Shown: one piece after another, positions 46,534 to 51,578 of the stretch
Layout: each line of letters starts with the position of its first letter
Numbering within the stretch: the first letter of the stretch is position 1
Assembly (NCBI RefSeq): GCF_002265625.1
Contig: NZ_NOVE01000021.1
Span: forward strand, 1-51,578
Reading direction: 5' to 3'
Origin: Prevotella sp. 885
GTDB taxonomy: Bacteria > Bacteroidota > Bacteroidia > Bacteroidales > Bacteroidaceae
DNA: 51,578 bases
Translations under genes and position numbers: made by a program
Notes under the pieces: model-generated
Seen by the model: the letters and a program-made list of their open reading frames with translations, nothing else
Told to the model about the DNA's origin: nothing
The model's database searches: none

Positions 46534-46541
46534 TAACTTTG
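46534..46541 (+). promoter_or_regulatory. Promoter element for the efflux operon
   Basis: TAACTTTG followed by CAG matches the TAnnTTTG consensus and lies 22 bases before the TolC-type ATG. No clear -33 element is seen, consistent with control by the divergent AraC protein. A weaker candidate (TAACTTCG) faces the AraC gene at 46436-46443. Confidence 0.6.
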
Positions 46542-46563
46542 CAGTCGAAATATTAATAAAGGT

Positions 46564-47886
46564 ATGAAAAGATTATTGTTCACATTTTCCCTGACACTTC
46601 TTGCCCATTATTCAATGGCGCAGGAAACATTGTCATTGGGTCAGTGCCTACAGATGGGCATTGAACGAAACCTCAACTTGAAGACTTACGAGGGCAACGT
46701 GCTTAAAGGCAAGCACAACATCAGCGAGAACCGTGCACGACTGCTGCCGCAGATAAACATCGGCGCCGTGCTGAACGACAACTTCACGCCTCCCGTATCG
46801 GTTACGGACGGATCGGCTTACGGCAAGCCGTACAACGTGACGAAGACGCTGCAGTATAACTCGTCGGCGAGCATCCAGCTACAGATGCCGCTCTACAGTC
46901 AGACTGCGCTGACGGCTCTCGACATCTCGAAGACGCTCGACCAGCTCAACTCGCTCTCTTACGCCAAGGCGAAGGAGGACCTTATCATGCAGATAAGCAA
47001 GATGTATTATCTGGCGCAGAACACGGAGGAGCAGATTGGCATCATCAAGGACAACATCAAGCGCTTGCAGGAACTGCGCGACATCACGCAGGCTTTCCAT
47101 GACAACGACATGGCGCTGGGCGTGGACGTGAAGCGCGTGAACGTGAACCTTGAGAACCTCAGCGTGCAGTATGACAATGCCAAGGCTATGCTCACTCAGC
47201 AGTATAACATGCTGAAGTACGTCATTGACTATCCCGCTGACCAAGACATCGTAGTGGAGAAAGCTAACGTGGAGACCATCGACTTGGCTGCGCTTACCGG
47301 ACTGAACGTGAATCAGTACGAGCTGCAACTCCTCCAGACGCAGAAGACATTGGCTGAACAGCAGAAAAAATTAGTGAAGGACGGATATCTACCGACGCTT
47401 GCCCTTACCGGCAACTTCACCTACTCTGCCTTCACGGACAAATTCAAGAACTGGTTTCAGTCTGGCGAGTCAAATCATTGGTATAACTCAAACGGCATCG
47501 GCATCTCGCTGCGCATCCCCGTATTTGACGGCTTCGAGAAGCGCTCAAAGATAAGAAAGGCCCAGATTGACATCGACAACGCCAAGCTCTCTTACGAGAA
47601 TGCGCTGAAGGGTATGCAGACACAATATGCCAACGCCGTGAACGACCTCGCCAACAACCAGCGTAACTTCAGCAAGCAGCGCGACAACTACCTGCTCGCG
47701 GAGGATATATATAATGTGACAAGCGACCGTTATCGTGAGGGCATCGCCTCGATGACGGAGGTGCTGCAGGACGAAATGAGCATGAGCGACGCACAGAACA
47801 ATTACCTCACCGCCCACTTCAACTATCAGGTGTCGAACCTGACACTGCTGAAACTAACGGGACAGCTGGAAAAACTCATGAAGTGA
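46564..47886 (+). CDS. TolC-family outer-membrane efflux protein
   Basis: This 440-residue protein forms the outer-membrane exit duct of a tripartite pump. A signal peptide (about 1-19, HYSMAQ) is followed by two outer-membrane efflux protein repeats with long periplasmic helices. The family's opening (LSLGQCLQMGIERNLNLKTYEGNV), the second-repeat opening (NQYELQLLQTQKTLAEQQKKLVKDGYLPTLALTGNF) and the final AQNNYLTAHFNYQVSNLTLLKLTG are all typical. There is no lipobox, so it is not an OprM-type lipoprotein. It is followed after 57 bases by the membrane-fusion protein gene. Confidence 0.94.
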   Translation: MKRLLFTFSLTLLAHYSMAQETLSLGQCLQMGIERNLNLKTYEGNVLKGKHNISENRARLLPQINIGAVLNDNFTPPVSVTDGSAYGKPYNVTKTLQYNSSASIQLQMPLYSQTALTALDISKTLDQLNSLSYAKAKEDLIMQISKMYYLAQNTEEQIGIIKDNIKRLQELRDITQAFHDNDMALGVDVKRVNVNLENLSVQYDNAKAMLTQQYNMLKYVIDYPADQDIVVEKANVETIDLAALTGLNVNQYELQLLQTQKTLAEQQKKLVKDGYLPTLALTGNFTYSAFTDKFKNWFQSGESNHWYNSNGIGISLRIPVFDGFEKRSKIRKAQIDIDNAKLSYENALKGMQTQYANAVNDLANNQRNFSKQRDNYLLAEDIYNVTSDRYREGIASMTEVLQDEMSMSDAQNNYLTAHFNYQVSNLTLLKLTGQLEKLMK

Positions 47887-47943
47887 GTTTTTCAAATTAG
47901 GAGTTTTGAGTTTTTATCGAAAACAATATAATCAGACAAGACA

Positions 47944-49065
47944 ATGGAAACAAATAACAATACAAATACAACCCCCGCAAACGACAACAACAACCAGTCG
48001 TCGCACGAAGTAACCGCCAAGCAGCTCAAGCGCCAGCGCATCCGTCAGATAATCGTAAGCCTCATCGGTGTGGCAATCCTCGTATGGGGAATCGTAAAGA
48101 TTGGCTGTATGTTTATGGACTATAAGAGCAACGAGAAGAGCGACGACGCTCAGGTGGAGCAATACATTTCGCCCGTAAATATGCGCGCATCGGGATACAT
48201 AAAGAAAATATACTTCAAGGAGCATCAGGACATCAAGAAGGGTGACACGCTCCTCGTGCTCGACGACCGCGAATATCGCATCCGCGTTATGGAGGCAGAG
48301 GCAGCGCTGAAGGACGCTATGGCTGGTGCCAACGTCATTGATGCCTCGGTGCAGACCACACAGACCTCAGCCACAGTGTATGAGGCATCCATCGCTGAGA
48401 TTGAGATTCGCCTCGCCAAGCTGGAGAAAGACCGTCAGCGCTACAAGAACCTGGTGGCTCGCAACGCTGCCACTCCCATACAACTGGAGCAGATCGAGAC
48501 AGAATATAACGCAACAAAGAAGAAGCTCGACGCCGTTCGCCGTCAGCAGAAGGCTGCTTACTCTGGCGTGAATGAGGTGCAGACACGCAAGAAGAACACA
48601 GCAGCTGCCATAGAGCGTGCTCAGGCTGCCCTTGAGATGGCCAAGCTCAACCTCTCTTACTGCGTCGTTACGGCTCCGTGCGACGGCAAGCTCGGCAGAC
48701 GCACCCTTGAGGAGGGTCAGCTCGTAAATGCCGGACAGACCATCACGTACATCATGCCCGACACTCAGAAATGGGTGATAGCCAACTATAAGGAAACTCA
48801 GGTGGAGAAGCTATACGTGGGTCAGAAGGTCATCATGACCGTGGACGCCTTCCAGGGCAAGGAGTTCGAGGGCAAGATAACAGCCATCTCTGGTGCAACG
48901 GGTTCAAAATACTCTCTCGTGCCCACAGACAACTCAGCCGGCAACTTCGTGAAGATTCAGCAGCGCGTGCCGGTACGCATTGAGTTTGAGGGAATTTCGA
49001 AGGAAGACAACGAGAAGTTGGCTGCCGGAATGATGGTAGTTGTAAAGGCTCAGCTTAATAAATAA
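47944..49065 (+). CDS. HlyD/EmrA-family membrane fusion protein
   Basis: This 373-residue periplasmic adaptor links the MFS pump to the TolC-type duct. A Asn/Thr-rich cytoplasmic start is followed by one membrane anchor (about 36-58, IIVSLIGVAILVWGIVKIGC). A biotinyl-lipoyl-like half (VNMRASGYIKKIYFKEHQDIKKGDTLLVLDDREYRIRVMEAEAAL) and a coiled-coil hairpin (about 115-235) come next. The second lipoyl half (LSYCVVTAPCDGKLGRRTLEEGQLV) and a beta-barrel with WVIANYKETQVEKLYVGQKV complete the pattern. The stop overlaps the next start (TAATG at 49063-49067), so the two are translationally coupled. Confidence 0.94.
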   Translation: METNNNTNTTPANDNNNQSSHEVTAKQLKRQRIRQIIVSLIGVAILVWGIVKIGCMFMDYKSNEKSDDAQVEQYISPVNMRASGYIKKIYFKEHQDIKKGDTLLVLDDREYRIRVMEAEAALKDAMAGANVIDASVQTTQTSATVYEASIAEIEIRLAKLEKDRQRYKNLVARNAATPIQLEQIETEYNATKKKLDAVRRQQKAAYSGVNEVQTRKKNTAAAIERAQAALEMAKLNLSYCVVTAPCDGKLGRRTLEEGQLVNAGQTITYIMPDTQKWVIANYKETQVEKLYVGQKVIMTVDAFQGKEFEGKITAISGATGSKYSLVPTDNSAGNFVKIQQRVPVRIEFEGISKEDNEKLAAGMMVVVKAQLNK

Positions 49066-50762
49066 TGACACAAGCAGAAATATATACGGCGGTGCCCGAA
49101 CACCTGCCTAAGAATTTTCCGTTCTATAACTGGGTGCCAAAGCCACTTGGCATCGCCTTCCTCGTCATCCTTTTCATACCTATCATGACGGTTAGCGGTG
49201 CCTACACCGTGAACAGTAGCGAGATGGTGGGCGGGCTTGGCATCCAGTCGGAACACATCGCCTTCATAAGCTTCGTCACGTCCATAGGCATGGCGGCGTT
49301 CTCGCCGTTCTTCTATGCCTTGGTGAGCGTGCGACGCCAGAAGATGATGAGCCTCGTGGGATTCTCCCTCTTGGCTGTGCAGAGCTATATCTGCGCCAAC
49401 ACGGACAGCCTCTTCATACTGGCTCTCAACAGCCTCGTGATGGGATTCGTGAGGCAGACGTTGCTGATGTGTAATCTTTTTACGCTCATCAAGTATGGCT
49501 TCGGCATTGAGGCTACGCGAAACGTCACGCCGGGCAACGAGCCGATGGACGAGAAGGGATGGGATGCCCTTGACACTGAGAAGAAGGCAAGCCAACCCAT
49601 CATCTATTTCTTCTTTATGCTTCTCGGACAGATAGGCACGTGGATAACGGCATGGTTCGCCTACAACTATCATTGGCAGATGGTGTATTACGCCATGCTC
49701 GGCTCCATCCTCGTGGCATTGCTCATCACCTTGGTTTGCATGCCTTACAATCCCTACCCCACAAAGCATAGCCCGCTGTCGTTCTCAAAGTTCGGCAATG
49801 TGGTGGTGTTCTGCCTGATGTGCTGCTCATTTGTCTACGTGACGGTTTACGGCAAGGTGTACGACTGGTATGACAGTCCGAACATCCGTTGGGCTACAGT
49901 GATATGCGTGGTGTCGTCCCTACTGTTCTTCTATCTGGAGAAGACGCGCCGATCGCCTTACTTCATGCTCAAGGCTTTCAAGTCGCGCAGCATCCAGGGT
50001 GGTATCCTGCTCTTCATCGGACTGATGATATGCAACTCCAGCTCCATGCTCGTCAACATCTTCGTGGGCGTGGGTATGAAGACGGACCAGATGCAGGTGG
50101 CAGTACTCGGCAACTGGGTGTTGCTCGGTTACTTCATCGGACTGGTTACCATCCTGATTCTCAACAGCAAGGGTGTACACTTCAAGTGGTTCTTCGCCCT
50201 TGGCTTCCTGCTCATAGGTGCCGCCTCGCTGTTTATGTATTTCGAGGTGCAGACAGACGGTATGCTGGAACGTATGAAATGGCCGGTCGTAATCCGCGCC
50301 ACGGGAATGATGCTCCTCTATTCGCTCATCGCCGTATACGCCAACCAGCGTATGCCGTACAAACTGCTCTCCACGTGGGTGTGCATCATGCTCACCGTGC
50401 GTATGGTGATAGCTCCGGGCATCGGCTCGGCTCTCTATCAGGTGGTGTTCCAGCACCGCCAGCAATACTACATCACCCGCTACGCCCATGACTATGACCG
50501 CACCAATACGGAGACTGCCATGACCTACGACATGACTGCCCGCGGTATGCAGTATCAGGGCAAGAGCGAGACGGAAGCGCAGAACATGGCAGCCATGTCA
50601 ACGAAGGGCAAGGTGCAGATACAGGCCACTCTCTCCGCCATCAAGGAAATGTCAGGATGGACCATCTACGCCTGCATCATCCTCGCCGGACTGATGCTCG
50701 TAGTGCCATGGCCAAAGCGCGACATATCGAAGGACACAAAAGAAGGGTTTGTTAATTATTAG
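49065..50762 (+). CDS. MFS drug-efflux transporter (DHA2/EmrB type)
   Basis: This 565-residue inner-membrane protein has about 14 hydrophobic helices, as in the DHA2 branch of the major facilitator superfamily, and would export toxic compounds using the proton gradient. It is longer than Escherichia coli EmrB because of a loop in the first half (about 150-185, GIEATRNVTPGNEPMDEKGW) and a hydrophilic loop before the last helix (about 465-530, QHRQQYYITRYAHDYDRTNT...). Bacteroidota members often have such loops. It starts within the stop codon of the adaptor gene and ends shortly before a strong hairpin terminator. The actual substrate cannot be read from sequence. Confidence 0.9.
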   Translation: MTQAEIYTAVPEHLPKNFPFYNWVPKPLGIAFLVILFIPIMTVSGAYTVNSSEMVGGLGIQSEHIAFISFVTSIGMAAFSPFFYALVSVRRQKMMSLVGFSLLAVQSYICANTDSLFILALNSLVMGFVRQTLLMCNLFTLIKYGFGIEATRNVTPGNEPMDEKGWDALDTEKKASQPIIYFFFMLLGQIGTWITAWFAYNYHWQMVYYAMLGSILVALLITLVCMPYNPYPTKHSPLSFSKFGNVVVFCLMCCSFVYVTVYGKVYDWYDSPNIRWATVICVVSSLLFFYLEKTRRSPYFMLKAFKSRSIQGGILLFIGLMICNSSSMLVNIFVGVGMKTDQMQVAVLGNWVLLGYFIGLVTILILNSKGVHFKWFFALGFLLIGAASLFMYFEVQTDGMLERMKWPVVIRATGMMLLYSLIAVYANQRMPYKLLSTWVCIMLTVRMVIAPGIGSALYQVVFQHRQQYYITRYAHDYDRTNTETAMTYDMTARGMQYQGKSETEAQNMAAMSTKGKVQIQATLSAIKEMSGWTIYACIILAGLMLVVPWPKRDISKDTKEGFVNY

Positions 50763-50801
50763 TTATTATTTTTTAATTATTAATTGGGCTGCGCCCTTAC
50801 A

Positions 50802-50869
50802 AATATAAAAGAGGGTGTGCATTCTTGTTTCTTGCATAGAAACATTGAATGCACATCCTCTTTTATATT
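50802..50869. terminator. Long hairpin terminator after the efflux operon
   Basis: A 23-base stem (AATATAAAAGAGG... with ...CCTCTTTTATATT, one wobble pair) continues into an inner GTTTC/GAAAC stem. The symmetric A/T flanks let it act in both directions. Its right arm overlaps the last codons and stop of the small minus-strand gene. Confidence 0.82.
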
Positions 50870-51015
50870 AACACATTGAATGATACAGGTTCTTCTCCTG
50901 TTCTTGCTTTATATTCTTCATAAAGCATTTCACGCATTCTCTCCACCATATTTTTCTTTTGTTTTTTAGCTGATTCCCATCGTTTTAAAGCTTCTTCTCT
51001 TGTTATTTTATCCAT
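50863..51015 (-). CDS. Small conserved-looking hypothetical protein (50 aa)
   Basis: A complete minus-strand frame of 50 codons begins MDKITREEALKRWESAKKQK and ends EEPVSFNVLI. It has a Shine-Dalgarno-like AAGGA about 9 bases upstream of the ATG and a TAnnTTTG promoter element 54 bases upstream, so it is probably a real gene. The protein is highly charged, almost certainly helical, and has no signal peptide or membrane segment. I do not recognise its function. Its last three codons fall within the right arm of the efflux-operon terminator, so that hairpin may also terminate this short transcript. Confidence 0.65.
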   Translation of the reverse strand: MDKITREEALKRWESAKKQKKNMVERMREMLYEEYKARTGEEPVSFNVLI

Positions 51016-51068
51016 CTTTTATTCCTTATTGATTTTACTCAATGCAGATTAAAATTCTTTATTTCGGA

Positions 51069-51076
51069 CAAAGGTA
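51069..51076 (-). promoter_or_regulatory. Promoter element for the small minus-strand gene
   Basis: The minus strand reads TACCTTTG (TAnnTTTG), with TTTG 16 bases upstream, a little short of the usual spacing. It gives a leader of roughly 50 bases with the AAGGA ribosome-binding site. Confidence 0.5.
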
Positions 51077-51153
51077 TATATAAAAAACGTAACAAACTAA
51101 TAAAATGAAAGCAAAGCACTTTCTTAACCTTACTATATATTAAACTTTTCGAC

Positions 51154-51225
51154 GCTTCATCCTCAGTATTCCCACAATTATTTACAAATTCTTTTACACA
51201 AGGGACTGAGGGTGAAGCTTTTTTT
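51154..51225 (+). terminator. Isolated rho-independent terminator
   Basis: GCTTCATCCTCAGTATTCCC at 51154-51173 pairs, with a small bulge, with GGGACTGAGGGTGAAGC at 51202-51218, followed by seven T residues. The only plus-strand frame just upstream is a 12-codon ORF at 51105-51143 (MKAKHFLNLTIY), so this may end a small RNA or be an attenuator left from a displaced gene. Confidence 0.65.
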
Positions 51226-51244
51226 ATTAATTTAACCCAAATCA

Positions 51245-51409
51245 TTAGGACTTGGAGTTAAACATGTTTTCGCACTCTTCAGTAGTTCTGCCGAATACAA
51301 TATTTGCATCTCTAATGCTCAATACTATGAGCTGAGCGCACAACAAAATCTTTGGTGTGAAATTCTTGAGTTTTGAGCGTTTGGAGACAATGTGCTTATA
51401 CACAGTGTG
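51245..51409 (-). pseudogene. Possible 3' remnant of a minus-strand gene
   Basis: A minus-strand frame of 54 codons without a usable start runs from just inside a stop (51410-51412) to TAA at 51245-51247. The peptide contains KNFTPKILLCAQLIVLSIRD and ends TTEECENMFNSKS, which reads like the end of a real protein. The missing 5' end and the transposase gene next to it suggest that an insertion truncated it. I do not recognise the family. Confidence 0.3.
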
Positions 51410-51510
51410 TTATGCGGTTTTCTGAAGAAATATTATGAAATCAGATTCGCAAAATGACTTAATACAGATTTGCTTTACACGGTTTTAACAATTCAAAAAC
51501 AGTGTAAGTA

Positions 51511-51578
51511 ATGAAAAAAGAGCGTAGACAACCTCGTCATTTTGACGATCAGTTCCGTTTGAGTGTATTAAAAGATTA
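51511..51578 (+). CDS. Transposase-like protein, N-terminal fragment (runs off the window)
   Basis: ATG 51511 opens a frame that continues to the window edge (22 codons), reading MKKERRQPRHFDDQFRLSVL. The basic start followed by a 'FDDQFRLSVLKDY' helix resembles the helix-turn-helix N-terminus of IS3-type OrfA transposase proteins in Bacteroidota. Too little is present to confirm the family. If correct, the region between here and the left transposases is bounded by mobile elements on both sides. Confidence 0.45.
   Translation, partial: MKKERRQPRHFDDQFRLSVLKD

Noticed and set aside
51039..51245. A 68-codon minus-strand frame at the right end
   Set aside because: It spans the isolated terminator and the promoter of the small gene, and its sequence shows no recognisable pattern.

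Overview
The window looks like a chromosomal accessory region of a Bacteroidota bacterium, most likely Prevotella or a close relative. The reasons are a SusC/SusD pair, Bacteroidota-type promoters (TAnnTTTG), fimbrillin lipoproteins, AraC-type regulators, Bacteroidota-type transposases, and AT-rich leaders without strong Shine-Dalgarno sites. Genus-level placement is inference; no rRNA or housekeeping marker is present. Transposase genes lie at both edges: an ISAon1-like fragment and an IS1380-family gene on the left, and the start of another transposase-like gene on the right.

Region 1 (about 1.9-18.5 kb) is an arabinan utilisation locus. A membrane-spanning, propeller-sensing AraC-type regulator with no kinase or receiver domain is followed by a 0.55 kb control region. 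That region holds a 22-bp-periodic palindromic array, direct repeats that could be operators, and a promoter. Then come six co-directional genes: SusC-like transporter, SusD-like lipoprotein, a surface glycan-binding lipoprotein, a multidomain GH43 enzyme, a compact GH43 endo-arabinanase and a GH51 arabinofuranosidase, closed by a strong terminator. The expected flow is binding and endo-cleavage of arabinan at the cell surface, SusCD import, and release of arabinose by GH51. The binding lipoprotein and the first GH43 share an unrecognised domain that may bind glycan.

Region 2 (about 18.6-45.5 kb) is a type V pilus-like operon of seven genes. It encodes a DUF3575-like outer-membrane protein, a DUF5119-like lipoprotein, three fimbrillin lipoproteins, a 5006-residue repeat protein with more than 40 'GGG' turns, and a 1546-residue protein with a pectin-methylesterase-like domain that appears to have lost a catalytic Asp. 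The three fimbrillins each carry a Thr-Arg pair at residue 47-57, where the arginine-specific maturation site of Porphyromonas fimbrillins lies. The two large proteins end in domains like type IX secretion signals. I read the operon as a pilus or adhesion system carrying giant secreted adhesins, possibly aimed at plant pectin and so paired in purpose with the neighbouring arabinan locus. This is the most novel part of the window.

Region 3 (about 45.4-50.9 kb) is a divergent AraC regulator and a tripartite drug-efflux operon (TolC-type, HlyD/EmrA-type and a 14-helix MFS pump), ending in a long hairpin terminator. Region 4 (50.86-51.58 kb) holds a 50-codon gene on the minus strand, an isolated terminator, a gene remnant and the partial transposase.
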